This document shows positions 26,015 through 35,323 of a DNA stretch of 64,000 bases, in pieces. The first letter of the stretch is position 1. The number at the start of each line of letters is the position of its first letter. This DNA is from Desulfurococcales archaeon. GTDB taxonomy: Archaea > Thermoproteota > Thermoprotei_A > Sulfolobales > Fervidicoccaceae. Made by a program: the position numbers and the translations under genes. The notes beneath the pieces were generated by a model that had not been told where the DNA came from, searched no databases, and saw nothing but the letters and a program-made list of their open reading frames with translations. The stretch covers positions 62,001 to 126,000 of the forward strand of contig WYEQ01000012.1 of the NCBI GenBank assembly GCA_009904015.1, read 5' to 3'.

Positions 26015-27147
26015 TCACAGTTGGTATAGACCCTGGAACCAGGTCTTTCGACGTAGTTGTCCTAAGTGATGGGGAAGTCATCGAGGCGAGGAGCTATTCC
26101 TCAGCAACAATAGCTAAAGAAGGTTATGAGAGTATACTTGAACTAATAAAGAAGCATAAACCAGACATCGTCGTTGGGCCATCGGGATATGGCACGCCTA
26201 TTGTTTGCAACGAGGATATAGTTAAACCGAGACTATTCGTTGAGAAAATACTTCTCCTGAGCGGATACGCAGGGGAATCTCTCCATGGGGATGTTCATGG
26301 AGGAGAGGTCTACGTAGGAATGGTCAAGCTCGTGGATGCTCTATGGAAGTCTGAGATAAATACATGTTACATGCCAGGCGTTATACACCTCACTACTGTT
26401 CCCTATTACAGAAAAATAAACAAGATAGATATGGGAACGGTGGATAAGCTTGCGTCAGCGTTCTATGTTTTGTACCGTCTTGGCGAAGAAACAAACTATA
26501 ATGAAATAAACATAGTTCTAGCTGAGCTGGGATATGGCTACAACGCAGTTTTACTTATCGAGAAGGGCAGAATAACGGATGGTCACGGGGGAACTGTGGT
26601 TAGCAATTCATTGTTATCGATAGGTGGTTTGGATGCTGAGATACCCGCTATTCTTGGATGGTGGTCCAGAGAGCTAAACTTCTCTGGAGGGGTCTTGGGC
26701 GCCTGCGAAGCTACGGAGCCCGAGGAGGCTCTTTCAAGGAGAGAAGAGAAATGCAGAAATGCTCTTCAAGCAATGATATATTCCTTGGCAAAAAACATTT
26801 ATGCTTTAAAGAGAGAATCCGTCAAACAGGTCTACCTCACCGGTAGACTATCAAGGATAAGAGAAGTAAGAGAGTACTTAGAGGCTGAAGGGGTAAAAGT
26901 ACAGACATTACCTCTGGGCTTAGGCGTTAAGGAAGCAGCTGTTGGTTACTCGTTGCTTGGCGATGGATTAGTAGGAGGAAAAGCTAAGCTTCTTTTTAAT
27001 CACATGAGGATTAGGGAGGCTTGTGGAGGCACACTGGATTGGGTTATCCACCCAGCTTTTGATGGTCCAAAGAGAAAGTTCCACGAAGCTGTCAGGGAAT
27101 CTTTGACCAGGGAAGCGTGGGAGAGGTTTAGTTGCGGTGATGCGTGA
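26005..27147 (+). CDS. DUF1464 protein (predicted ASKHA kinase)
   Basis: 380 residues, archaeal DUF1464 family, related to acetate/butyrate-kinase-like ASKHA ATPases. The N-terminal phosphate-1 loop GIDPGTRSFDVVVLSDGEV is clear, then IVVGPSGYGTPI and, in the second half, AELGYGYNAVLLIEKGRITDGHGGTV and GGVLGACEA. Substrate unknown; family annotations suggest butyrate kinase, but the pterin operon position is not informative. ATG 26005 overlaps mptA and follows GGGGAGG. Confidence 0.8.
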   Translation: MLVVTVGIDPGTRSFDVVVLSDGEVIEARSYSSATIAKEGYESILELIKKHKPDIVVGPSGYGTPIVCNEDIVKPRLFVEKILLLSGYAGESLHGDVHGGEVYVGMVKLVDALWKSEINTCYMPGVIHLTTVPYYRKINKIDMGTVDKLASAFYVLYRLGEETNYNEINIVLAELGYGYNAVLLIEKGRITDGHGGTVVSNSLLSIGGLDAEIPAILGWWSRELNFSGGVLGACEATEPEEALSRREEKCRNALQAMIYSLAKNIYALKRESVKQVYLTGRLSRIREVREYLEAEGVKVQTLPLGLGVKEAAVGYSLLGDGLVGGKAKLLFNHMRIREACGGTLDWVIHPAFDGPKRKFHEAVRESLTREAWERFSCGDA

Positions 27148-27169
27148 AATTGGTTATACTAGATGACAT

Positions 27170-28198
27170 TTAGGCTTTTTTCAGCTTTCTATGCAGATTC
27201 TCAAGGTCGTTTCTCTCGTTAAGTAACCCTGTTGGTCTAAACAGCATGAACATCATTAAGACCAAGCCGAGAATAAGCATTGCTAGGTAATTTATATCGA
27301 ACGGAGCCTTGAAGAGATATTTGGCTTGCCTTATTGTTCTCTCAACGATAACATAGAACAAAGAGCCTATTAATGGGCCGTATGGATTCGCTTTTCCTCC
27401 AATTATTATCATCAAGAAAACCAAGAACGTCTTGTCTGGAGTGAAGTCGCCTGAATCTATATGACCAATGTAGAACGCGTACATAGCTCCAGCTAGGCCT
27501 GCCAAAGCAGAGCCTAATGCTAATGCATACACCCTTATTTTATTGACGTCTTTACCGAGGGACATCGATGCTTCTTCATCGTCCCTTATTGCTCTCAGCA
27601 GCCTCCCGTAAGGTGAGCTGAGCATCCTCTTAATTATGAGCCAACACGAAATAGCTATTCCTAGATAAACAACTAGGACGCGGATGTCCCTGCCTAGGCC
27701 TACCCCCATCCAACCGAAAACATCTATAACAGGCGATCCAAGAGTCCCGCCAATAAAGTTCTCGTTATATCTACCAATATATCTTAATATTTCCCCCGCA
27801 ACAAGGAGCGTTACTCCTAGGTAAGTCTCTCTAAGACGAACAGTGGGATAAGACAACGCGAACGCCATTGCAACGGATGAGGCCACGGCTATAGCGGTTA
27901 GGAGAGCGAATAGGGATATCGAGAGGAGGGGATCCTTGTCTAAAGCCTCGTTTATCCTTGTCACTAGTATTCTGCTTTCAATAGAATAGTCACCATAGCT
28001 TAGACCAAGTAGATGAGCAGTTATTCTTATTGAAAGAGCCGCTACCGTGAATGAGCCTGTGGCGAGGAAAAGCACTTTTCCTATGTTAGGTATTCCCGCG
28101 TATCCATACTCGAGATTCAGGCTTGTGCTAAGCACTATGTAGATGCAACTTATCATGAGCGCGTCTATCAGGAACCTCGGCAGGTCGAAAATCATCAT
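27170..28198 (-). CDS. livM: Branched-chain amino acid-type ABC permease (LivM family)
   Basis: 342-residue polytopic membrane protein of the BPD_transp_2 family, with about nine to ten helices. The LivM signature region LLRAIRDDEEASMSLGKDVNKIRVYALALGSALAGLAGAMYAFYIG is present, with NLEYGYAGIPNIGKVLFLATGSF near the N-terminus. Its start overlaps the livH stop by 4 bases (28195-28198). No LivG/LivF ATPases accompany it here. Likely imports amino acids or related amides; the exact substrate cannot be inferred from sequence. Confidence 0.88.
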   Translation of the reverse strand: MMIFDLPRFLIDALMISCIYIVLSTSLNLEYGYAGIPNIGKVLFLATGSFTVAALSIRITAHLLGLSYGDYSIESRILVTRINEALDKDPLLSISLFALLTAIAVASSVAMAFALSYPTVRLRETYLGVTLLVAGEILRYIGRYNENFIGGTLGSPVIDVFGWMGVGLGRDIRVLVVYLGIAISCWLIIKRMLSSPYGRLLRAIRDDEEASMSLGKDVNKIRVYALALGSALAGLAGAMYAFYIGHIDSGDFTPDKTFLVFLMIIIGGKANPYGPLIGSLFYVIVERTIRQAKYLFKAPFDINYLAMLILGLVLMMFMLFRPTGLLNERNDLENLHRKLKKA

Positions 28199-29133
28199 TT
28201 TTTCTCACCACGCCTTTTCTCCATGTACTGATTTATCGTAGTTATAGCTCCACGCGGCATCAGGAGTATAGTAGCTATCAATATGAAGAAAGGGATTGTT
28301 ACGCGGTAAACACTTGGGATATTAAATGGTGGTTTGCTCAGGAAATATGAGCCTATAACCTCGGTGATACCAACTATTAGCCCCCCGATAACAGCTCCGC
28401 TGAGACTATCCAGACCTCCTAGCACGCTTGACGCGAATATTCTAACATTGTAGGACCATCCCACGCCTGGTGATAGTGGGAAAATTGAAAGCATTATTGG
28501 GCCTGTCAGTCCAGTGATTCCTCCAGCTAAGAACCACGCTAGTGAGTAGTACTTATCGACGTTTATACCCAAGGTGCTGGCTAGCTGTGGATTCTCCATG
28601 GATGCTCTCAGGGCGATTCCGGTTTTCGTTTTCGTTAAGAAGAAGACAAGTGAGGCTAATAGGGCAATGGTTATAGAAATCGATGAGATAAAGGTAAGCG
28701 GTACCGGGTAGCCAAGCACAGATACGTTCTTGTCGAGAATCATCACGTTGGTAAAATAGGTGCCCGTAGAAGCTCTCATCACGTCTGTGTAAATTAAAAT
28801 CAGGCTTCTAATGATGATTTCAAGGGCTAGGAAAGCAATCATCATATCAGCTATTCTCAGGTTTCTTTTTGATAGAGGTTTCAGCGCAATGATGTAGACT
28901 GCGTAGCTTATGAGCCCTGTGATAATGAATGCTAGTGGGAGGCTGAGAAGAGGGTGAGCGTTCTTATTGTCCAGAACGTACAGCGTGTAGGCCACGTATC
29001 CTCCAATCGCCACGAAGTCTCCGTGAGCGAAGTTGGGGACCTTCATTGTTATGTAGGTGAAGGTTAAGCCTAGGGCCATCAATGATAATAGAGAAGCGTA
29101 GGAAGCAGCCCCTATCAGCAAGTTAAAATCCAT
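28195..29133 (-). CDS. livH: Branched-chain amino acid-type ABC permease (LivH family)
   Basis: 312-residue membrane protein of the LivH type, with LSLMALGLTFTYITMKVPNFAHGDFVAIGGYVAYTL near the N-terminus and RASMENPQLASTLGINVDKYYSLAWFLAGGITGLTGPIM, plus GGLDSLSGAVIGGLIVGI, all typical. Partner of LivM. It is transcribed divergently from the binding-protein gene; the gap of 54-87 bases must hold both promoters, suggesting co-regulation. Confidence 0.9.
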   Translation of the reverse strand: MDFNLLIGAASYASLLSLMALGLTFTYITMKVPNFAHGDFVAIGGYVAYTLYVLDNKNAHPLLSLPLAFIITGLISYAVYIIALKPLSKRNLRIADMMIAFLALEIIIRSLILIYTDVMRASTGTYFTNVMILDKNVSVLGYPVPLTFISSISITIALLASLVFFLTKTKTGIALRASMENPQLASTLGINVDKYYSLAWFLAGGITGLTGPIMLSIFPLSPGVGWSYNVRIFASSVLGGLDSLSGAVIGGLIVGITEVIGSYFLSKPPFNIPSVYRVTIPFFILIATILLMPRGAITTINQYMEKRRGEKK

Positions 29134-29220
29134 TCTCTTATCACTTCAAGTAATTCGTAAACATAGAGGTTAATTTTTTTTAACCTTTTGGTTCAATTTA
29201 TAAACCTACTGGTGAAAAAT

Positions 29221-30483
29221 ATGAACAGAAGCCTAACAATACTTTTAGGAGTAGGGGTAGTAGCCGTAGTCGTGGTCCTAGTGGTAGCACTAATAAGCAA
29301 CACCTCGGGTGCCGGGACAACGACAACCATTGCGCAAGGCACGGTTGAAATACCCATTGGAGTTATGGTGAGCCTAACCGGGGATTTGGAGAGCTACGGG
29401 CCTCTTTACAGAGCGGCAGCTCAACTAGCTGAGCAGGACATAAACAGCTTTTTCTCATCGATAAACTCTCCGTACAGAGTGAAAGTCTATTTCGAGGACG
29501 ATAAATCAACGCCTGAGGGCGCTCTCGCGGCTGCTCAGTCATTTGCTGCTAGAGGAATCAAGATTGTCTTTACATATACAAGCTCAGCTACGTCAGCTGT
29601 TAAAAGCTTCGCCAGCCAAAACGACATGATAATCATAAGCTATGCTTCGACAGCCCCACACCTAGCTATATCAGGAGACAACGTCTTCAGATTAGAGCCC
29701 CCCGACACGTTCCAGGCAAGAGGGATAGCTGCCCTAATAAAAGAGCTCGGCGTGGATCGAGTGATAGTTATATATAGAGGCGATGACTGGGGAGATGGTC
29801 TTTACAGAGCTTTATCACAAAGACTAGCCGAGCTGGGAGGAGGCGTGATTGTGGGAATAAGATACGATCCAGCATCAAAGGACCTTTCAGCCGAGGTGGC
29901 AAGCCTAGCTGATTATGTGAGAAGAGAGCAGAATATAAGCAGAGTCGGAATAGTAGCTCTCAGCTTCCCCGGAGACTTTCTCTCGCTGTTTAACGCGGCT
30001 ATGAGGTATCCTGAACTAATGAGCGTGAAGTGGTTTGGTAGTGATGGAACAGTGGATGATGTCAAGGTTAGAGACGTGCTTGGCGAGAAGATAGTTGATT
30101 CCGGAATACTTTTCATTAATCTACGCTTCTTCACTGCTGAGTACCCACACCAAGAGAGACTCGCGGCTAGGTACAGGAACATGACTGGCGAGAACCCGAG
30201 CGAGGCTGCCTATGGGTTGTATGACGGTATATGGGCTGTAGCGCTCTCTGTCGTCATTAATAATGGCTCGACAAGCGGCTCGCAGCTCGTAAAGGTGTTC
30301 CCAGAGATCGCTTACAGGTACTTCGGCTACTCTGGTTGGCTATTGCTAGATGAGAATGGAGATAGAGCTATAGCTACCTACGCCTACAGAATGCTGGCTA
30401 GGACGCAGAACGGTATTGAATGGATTACTGTTGGATACTATGATGGCTCAACGGGAAAAGTAACTCTTAACCTACCACATTGA
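29221..30483 (+). CDS. livK: Extracellular amino acid/amide-binding protein (LivK-like)
   Basis: 420-residue periplasmic-binding-type receptor. A single hydrophobic N-terminal segment (ILLGVGVVAVVVVLVVALI) is followed by a short S/T-rich linker (SNTSGAGTTTT), the usual archaeal membrane anchor. The Peripla_BP_6 domain follows: EIPIGVMVSLTGDLESYGPLYRAAAQLAEQDIN, FEDDKSTPEGALAAAQ, VVIYRGDDWGDGLY and YGLYDGIWAVALSVV. ATG 29221 is chosen because GGTGA precedes it. Divergent from livH-livM. A convergent T-rich terminator follows. Confidence 0.9.
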   Translation: MNRSLTILLGVGVVAVVVVLVVALISNTSGAGTTTTIAQGTVEIPIGVMVSLTGDLESYGPLYRAAAQLAEQDINSFFSSINSPYRVKVYFEDDKSTPEGALAAAQSFAARGIKIVFTYTSSATSAVKSFASQNDMIIISYASTAPHLAISGDNVFRLEPPDTFQARGIAALIKELGVDRVIVIYRGDDWGDGLYRALSQRLAELGGGVIVGIRYDPASKDLSAEVASLADYVRREQNISRVGIVALSFPGDFLSLFNAAMRYPELMSVKWFGSDGTVDDVKVRDVLGEKIVDSGILFINLRFFTAEYPHQERLAARYRNMTGENPSEAAYGLYDGIWAVALSVVINNGSTSGSQLVKVFPEIAYRYFGYSGWLLLDENGDRAIATYAYRMLARTQNGIEWITVGYYDGSTGKVTLNLPH

Positions 30484-30490
30484 TAGATGG

Positions 30491-30527
30491 ATTTTTTCTT
30501 AACAACTTATTTTTTCTTAAATGATTT
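30491..30527. terminator. Bidirectional T/A-rich terminator region
   Basis: Runs of T (30492-30498, 30510-30516) lie between convergent stop codons of livK and a winged-helix gene. Confidence 0.45.
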
Positions 30528-30989
30528 TTATTTTCTTTTTATTTGCTTGTACTCTGATTCCGCGTCTATACTGGCTACTACAGGCCTTACCTCCTCAACT
30601 AGCTTTGAGGCTTTTTCCCTGAAGTCTTCTGGTAGCTGAGGTAGCCTCTTGCCAAGCTCCTCTTTTCCCTTGCTAGTTAGCACCAGCTTTTTTGCTCTGC
30701 CCTTTGTTTCGAGGAGCTCTAGGTAGAGAAGGCTCGTTATATCTTCTCTAAGTTGCTTGCTTGAGACTGAGTCGCCTAGCTTAAAGAAAGTGTAGCCGAT
30801 GTCAAGGCCTCTCTGCTTCAGCTCATAGATGAAGTGATAGCAAGCCTTCTCGCTTATCTCACCATAAGCTTCGAGAAGATAGAGGAGCTTAACTATCCTA
30901 TCGTTGCTAAGGACCTGCTCAGGGGTAATGACTAGTTTTGGCTCAAGTTTAAACTCCTTACCTTTTTTCTCCTGGCCAGACTGCGACAA
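30528..30989 (-). CDS. Predicted winged-helix protein
   Basis: 153 residues. A winged-helix pattern fits about residues 25-115: NDRIVKLLYLLEAYGEISEKACYHFIYELKQRGLDIGY, then SSKQLREDITSLLYLELLETKGRAKKLVLTSKGKEELG, which resembles the recognition helix plus wing of archaeal transcriptional regulators. A C-terminal helix follows (REKASKLVEEVRPVVASI). No cofactor-binding residues are seen. Target unknown; it is convergent to livK and 39 bases downstream of a UspA-type gene on the same strand. Confidence 0.6.
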   Translation of the reverse strand: MSQSGQEKKGKEFKLEPKLVITPEQVLSNDRIVKLLYLLEAYGEISEKACYHFIYELKQRGLDIGYTFFKLGDSVSSKQLREDITSLLYLELLETKGRAKKLVLTSKGKEELGKRLPQLPEDFREKASKLVEEVRPVVASIDAESEYKQIKRK

Positions 30990-31028
30990 ATCATTGCACC
31001 CTAGACTTAATCATTATTCATTGTTTAT

Positions 31029-31481
31029 TTACCTAACGATAAGGACTGAGATAGGTGAATTGATAGCGATAGATGCAGCCGTGCTGCCCAAGTTGCAGTA
31101 CTCTTTACATGAGGATCCAGTGGCCCCGACCACTATTAGGTGAGCAGATATTTGTCTGGCAAAGGAAATAATTTCTGATGCTGGGCTGGAGGTGGTGGAG
31201 TCGTAGGGAAGTATCTTGGCATCCCCATTCATGCCTGAGCTTTTGAGAATAAGTTTTGCTTCCTCCAACAAGTCCTCGCTGCACTTGCTCTCCTCGCATG
31301 CATAAGCGACGGTGAGCTTGCTATCAAGCGCGGCAGAGATTTTTACGGCTAATCTTAGTGCCTTTAGGCTTTGCTCAGAGCCATCATATGCCACTATGAT
31401 ATGCGCGTTCCTGCTCTCGGAGGCTCTTACAGGCTTTTTCTCCTCTGTTTTCAACCCTCCACTTATCATGCTTATAGGCAC
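31029..31481 (-). CDS. Universal stress protein (UspA family)
   Basis: 150 residues with a single Usp domain: IIVAYDGSEQSLKALRLAVKISAAL at the N-terminal strand, SAHLIVVGATGS, and GSTAASIAINSPISVLIV at the C-terminus. The GxxGSxxxxxxxS ATP-binding motif is roughly present (GATGSSCKEYCNLGSTAASI). Three unusual cysteines occur (EESKCS, SSCKEYC). Role: stress-related nucleotide-binding protein. An internal ATG (MISGG) could be the true start. Confidence 0.85.
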   Translation of the reverse strand: MPISMISGGLKTEEKKPVRASESRNAHIIVAYDGSEQSLKALRLAVKISAALDSKLTVAYACEESKCSEDLLEEAKLILKSSGMNGDAKILPYDSTTSSPASEIISFARQISAHLIVVGATGSSCKEYCNLGSTAASIAINSPISVLIVR

Positions 31482-31584
31482 CGCATAAAGCTACTTTCAC
31501 GTACATCAAATTTATACTTATCCTAAACATCGTTATAGTATAGATGGTGTTTTTTCGAAAACAACAACAAGAAGGAAAAAAGTT

Positions 31585-32061
31585 TTGAGTAGCGACAGAC
31601 CAAGATTCATTGTCGACACAATGCTAGGCAAGCTCGCCAGGTACCTTAGAATACTGGGATATGACACGAAGTACTCAACGGAGCTCAGGGATGAAGAGAT
31701 AATCAATGAGTGCTTATTGGGGAGGATCCTCCTCACCAGTGATAAGCAGCTTCATCTAAGTGCTTCCACAAGGAAGTGTGTTGCCATTCACATTCCCTCG
31801 GGTCTACAGATACCTGAGATGCTGGCCCTGCTGGCAAGAGAAGGATTAGTAGAGCTAAGTATCGATATTACCAAAAGCAGGTGCCCTATATGCAACGGGG
31901 AGCTGAAAAGAGAGCCGGATAAAGCAAATTCTCATCTTGGCCGCCGTTATGAAACCTATATATGCAGAAGATGTGGAAATATATATTGGATAGGCAAGCA
32001 CTGGAGAACAATGCTGAGAATCATTAATGAGGCGAAGAAGCATGCCTCAGGACCTAGTTGA
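31585..32061 (+). CDS. Mut7-C RNase domain protein with zinc ribbon
   Basis: 158 residues. The N-terminal PIN-like Mut7-C domain reads RFIVDTMLGKLARYLRILGYDT, with acidic residues at conserved positions and ILLTSDKQL, and the C-terminal part is a zinc ribbon (CPICNGELK and CRRCGNIYWIGKHW). Members are predicted ribonucleases; substrate unknown. TTG 31585 is the start (AGTAGCGACAG follows). The 3' end overlaps the AMMECR1 gene. Confidence 0.85.
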   Translation: MSSDRPRFIVDTMLGKLARYLRILGYDTKYSTELRDEEIINECLLGRILLTSDKQLHLSASTRKCVAIHIPSGLQIPEMLALLAREGLVELSIDITKSRCPICNGELKREPDKANSHLGRRYETYICRRCGNIYWIGKHWRTMLRIINEAKKHASGPS

Positions 32062-32674
32062 GCCTGAGGAGTTAACTCTCGAGGATGGAGAGTTCCTCGT
32101 GAAATTGGCTCGAGAGAGCGTGGAGAAATATTTTGTCAACGAAGCCCCAGATTTCTCCAGGGTCCCGGAGAAACTAAGGAAAAAAGGAGCGGCCTTCGTA
32201 ACTATCGAGAAAATCATCGGCGATAAGAAGCAGCTTAGGGGATGCATAGGATACGTTGAGCCTATAAAGCCTCTTTATAAAACCGTATATGAGGTTGCTT
32301 TAGCAGCGGCTTTCGAGGACCCTAGGTTCCCTCCAGTTAGAGCATCGGAGTTGCCTTTCCTCGTTTACGAGGTAAGCGTTCTCTCATCGATAAAAAAGCT
32401 GATGGGAAGACCAGAGGAGAGACCGAGGCTCATAAAGATTGGAAAAATGGGCTTGATAGCCAAGAAAGGCTTCTTCAGCGGTCTTTTATTACCCCAGGTA
32501 CCGGTTGAGGAGGGCTGGGACGAGGAGACGTTTCTTGCTTATACATGTCTGAAAGCTGGTTTAAGCAGTGATTGCTGGCTTGATGAGTCCGTTGAGTTCT
32601 ATTACTTCACAGCAAGGGTTTTTTCAGAGGAGTATCCCAACGGCAGAGTAGTTGAAAAAGAGCTTGGAAAGTGA
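32042..32674 (+). CDS. AMMECR1 domain protein
   Basis: About 210 residues (MPQDLVEPEELTL start). Family markers: GAAFVTIEK...KQLRGCIGYVEPIKPLYKTVYEVALAAAFEDPRFPPV, then YEVSVLSS and LLPQVPVEEGWDEETFLAYTCLKAGL. AMMECR1 proteins are universal but poorly characterised; the strictly conserved LRGCIG motif is thought to be functional. ATG 32042 is chosen; ATG 32027 is also in frame. It overlaps the Mut7-C gene by 20 bases, and an independent ligase gene follows. Confidence 0.92.
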   Translation: MPQDLVEPEELTLEDGEFLVKLARESVEKYFVNEAPDFSRVPEKLRKKGAAFVTIEKIIGDKKQLRGCIGYVEPIKPLYKTVYEVALAAAFEDPRFPPVRASELPFLVYEVSVLSSIKKLMGRPEERPRLIKIGKMGLIAKKGFFSGLLLPQVPVEEGWDEETFLAYTCLKAGLSSDCWLDESVEFYYFTARVFSEEYPNGRVVEKELGK

Positions 32675-32889
32675 CCTTCTGATTATACATGAACACTCAT
32701 AAATACAAATAAGCGTGTTTTTCAGAGTAACTCTGATTCTTCATCCCTTATCGGTCGTGTTTGCCGGTTCTCATCAACAACTCTATATTTATGACTATTT
32801 TTTCATTAGCTTATAAAGGTGAACTCTTAGTTCCGGGAAAAACCGTTTTTATGTACAAAAACACAATATACCATATAGAGGAGAATATT

Positions 32890-34695
32890 TTGAGGTTCAA
32901 GCTCATAGCCGAGACACTAGATGTGCTTGAAAAAATATCTTCGAGAATACAGATAACCAACATATTGGTTGAGCTCTTCAAAAAAACCCCAAAGGAATAC
33001 GTGGACAAAGTGGTCTATTTTCTTCAAGGCCAATTATGGCCTCCCTGGAAGGGGATGCCGGAGCTTGGTTTAGGAGAAAAATTGTTGATAAAAGCAATCT
33101 CGGTCGCAATGGGAGTCCCTGAAGGCAAGGTAGAGGAGCTTTTACAAAAAGAAGGTGACCTAGGAAAGGTTGCCGAGATACTGAGAAAGAATAAGCCGCA
33201 AGCACAGGGGTTAGCGGCATTCATCGCGAAGCAAGGAGAGGAGGGATTAACTGTAGATAAAGTCTACAGTGTTCTGGCAAGAATAGCCACAGCTACTGGT
33301 GAGGGAAGCAGAGATTTGAAAATAAGGCTTTTGTCAGGCCTGTTGAAGGAAGCTGAGCCGATAGAGGCAAGGTACATCATAAGGTTTGTCCAGGGGGCAC
33401 ACAGAGTAGGTGTTGGGGACATGACTATTCTCGACGCTCTCGCGATTGCTTATGCAGGCAGCGGTGTTCACAGACCAGTAATTGAAAGAGCCTACAACCT
33501 GCGAGCAGACTTGGGGCTAGTTGCAAAAATACTTGTTGAGAAGGAAATCGAGGAGCTTCAAAAAATCAAGCCCGAGATTGGTGTTCCCGTTAAGCCAATG
33601 CTGGCTGAGAGACACAACGATCCCAAGGAGATGCTGGATAAGGTGGGAGGACAATGCATAGTTGAGTACAAGTATGACGGAGAAAGGGCCCAGATACATA
33701 AGGATGGAGACAGGATTATTATTTTCTCCAGGCACTTGGAGGATATCACATCTATGTACCCAGAGGTGGTGGAAGCAGCCAAAAGCGGATTAAAAGTACA
33801 AAAAGCAATCGTTGAGGGCGAAATAGTAGCAATTGACCCGGAAACCGAGGAGATGCTGCCCTTCCAAATACTGATGACCAGGAAAAGAAAATATGATATA
33901 CAGAAAGCAATGAAAGAGGTTCCAGTGAAGGTCTTCCTATTCGATGTCTTGCTCGCAGGAGATGAGGACCTTACCGTTAAGCCTCTCCCGGAGAGAAAAA
34001 AGATTCTTGAAAGCATAGTTAGCGAGAATGATGTCATAAAGCTTGCTCAGTACACGCACGCTAGTACCCCTGAAGAGCTCGAGAAATTTTTCTTGAAGGC
34101 AGTATCTGATGGTGCCGAGGGAGTAATGGTAAAAGCAATTCACTCAAAATCAGTATATCAGGCTGGCAATAGGGGATGGTTGTGGATAAAGTACAAGAGG
34201 GATTACAAGAGCGAGATGATAGATACGGTTGACCTAGTGGTTGTTGGAGCTTTTTACGGCAAGGGCAGAAGGGGAGGCAAGCTGAGCACTCTCTTAATGG
34301 CTGCTTATGACCCCGAGACGGATACCTACAAGACGGTATGCAAGGTTGGAACAGGCTTCACGGATGAAGAAATAGAGAAAATGAAAGAGACTCTGGGACC
34401 ATACATCATTCCCTACAAGCATCCGAGGGTCGTCAGTGAGCTTGAGCCAGACGTGTGGGTCTCCCCTGCACTGGTCGCGGAGATTCTCGGCGCTGAAATC
34501 ACTCTGAGCCCGCTTCACGTTTGCGCTAGAGGTGTGCTTAGGAGCGATGCAGGAATTAGTATTAGGTTCCCCAGGTTCATTCGCTGGAGAACGGATAAGA
34601 GGCCGGAAGACGCTACAACCTGCGAGGAGCTTGTTGAGATGTACAAGATGCAGTTAAAGAAAATTGTCGAAGAAGCACCGGAAAAAGCACCCTAG
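32890..34695 (+). CDS. lig: ATP-dependent DNA ligase
   Basis: Replicative/repair DNA ligase, 601 residues if read from TTG 32890, the length typical of archaeal enzymes. The upstream part of the frame (from 32761) is AT-rich promoter-like sequence, and GAGGAG at 32878-32883 lies 6 bases before TTG 32890, so I reject the longer start. Domains: N-terminal helical DNA-binding domain (RFKLIAETLDVLEKISSR), adenylation domain with Lys261 in EYKYDGERAQIH, FSRHLEDITSMYPEV, EGEIVAID, EGVMVKAIHS, and the OB domain with WIKYKRDY. Confidence 0.95.
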   Translation: MRFKLIAETLDVLEKISSRIQITNILVELFKKTPKEYVDKVVYFLQGQLWPPWKGMPELGLGEKLLIKAISVAMGVPEGKVEELLQKEGDLGKVAEILRKNKPQAQGLAAFIAKQGEEGLTVDKVYSVLARIATATGEGSRDLKIRLLSGLLKEAEPIEARYIIRFVQGAHRVGVGDMTILDALAIAYAGSGVHRPVIERAYNLRADLGLVAKILVEKEIEELQKIKPEIGVPVKPMLAERHNDPKEMLDKVGGQCIVEYKYDGERAQIHKDGDRIIIFSRHLEDITSMYPEVVEAAKSGLKVQKAIVEGEIVAIDPETEEMLPFQILMTRKRKYDIQKAMKEVPVKVFLFDVLLAGDEDLTVKPLPERKKILESIVSENDVIKLAQYTHASTPEELEKFFLKAVSDGAEGVMVKAIHSKSVYQAGNRGWLWIKYKRDYKSEMIDTVDLVVVGAFYGKGRRGGKLSTLLMAAYDPETDTYKTVCKVGTGFTDEEIEKMKETLGPYIIPYKHPRVVSELEPDVWVSPALVAEILGAEITLSPLHVCARGVLRSDAGISIRFPRFIRWRTDKRPEDATTCEELVEMYKMQLKKIVEEAPEKAP

Positions 34696-34747
34696 AGCCA
34701 AAACCACTAAGAAATTATTGATAGGGTTGTCTTTAGAATGGGTTAGC

Positions 34748-35323
34748 TTAGGTGTATTTTTCCCACAGGCCCGTCATCTCGCTTTTCTTTAGTCTTCTAG
34801 CTTCTTTTTCTAGGAACTTGTAGACAGCGCTGTGCGGTTTCCCCTCTATAAGCATGCTGATTGCCTGTCTCGCGGCCTCAGCTTCCTCATAGCTACCTAT
34901 AATTCCTATTTCTGTTTCTCCTATATTTATGTAGCAGCCCGTCGTTTCCTCTATTATTCTTCTTGTTTTCCCTTTCTCCCCTATTATTCTCCCCTTTATT
35001 CTTTCTAAGTGATTAGGCGAAGAGACTATGTCTTTAAGATCGATGACAACGAGTACTTGGTTTTCCTCAGCTAGCCTCAACGCTTTTTCGGGGCTGAAGC
35101 CAAGCGCTATTGCCCTTACTATGTCCTGTGCCTTTAGCAGGCCCATGGGGTTGGGGTTATCCTCGGGTTGCTCTATAATGGCTCCACTGTTGGTCGTGTC
35201 TATGGTTATCTTTGTACCGGTTAGCCTCTCTATCTCCCTCTTGACGCTTCCCCCCTCGCCAATGACGACGCCGAGCCTTTCTGGGGGTATTTTTACGAAA
35301 ACTCTTCTCATGTACCCATGCAT
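34748..35323 (-). CDS. KH-domain RNA-binding protein (Dim2/Pno1-like)
   Basis: 191 residues with two KH domains: RVFVKIPPERLGVVIGEGGSVKREIERLTGTKITID (about 5-40) and RIKGRIIGEKGKTRRIIEETTGCYINIG (about 108-136), the latter with GxxG. The archaeal Dim2/Pno1-like protein binds the 3' end of 16S rRNA precursors during small-subunit maturation. It forms a conserved archaeal set with RIO1 and aIF1A, overlapping rio1 by 16 bases. ATG 35311 is a slightly shorter in-frame start. Confidence 0.9.
   Translation of the reverse strand: MHGYMRRVFVKIPPERLGVVIGEGGSVKREIERLTGTKITIDTTNSGAIIEQPEDNPNPMGLLKAQDIVRAIALGFSPEKALRLAEENQVLVVIDLKDIVSSPNHLERIKGRIIGEKGKTRRIIEETTGCYINIGETEIGIIGSYEEAEAARQAISMLIEGKPHSAVYKFLEKEARRLKKSEMTGLWEKYT

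Noticed and set aside
32761-32889. N-terminal extension of DNA ligase
   Set aside because: The extra residues come from AT-rich promoter-like DNA and a good ribosome-binding site precedes TTG 32890.
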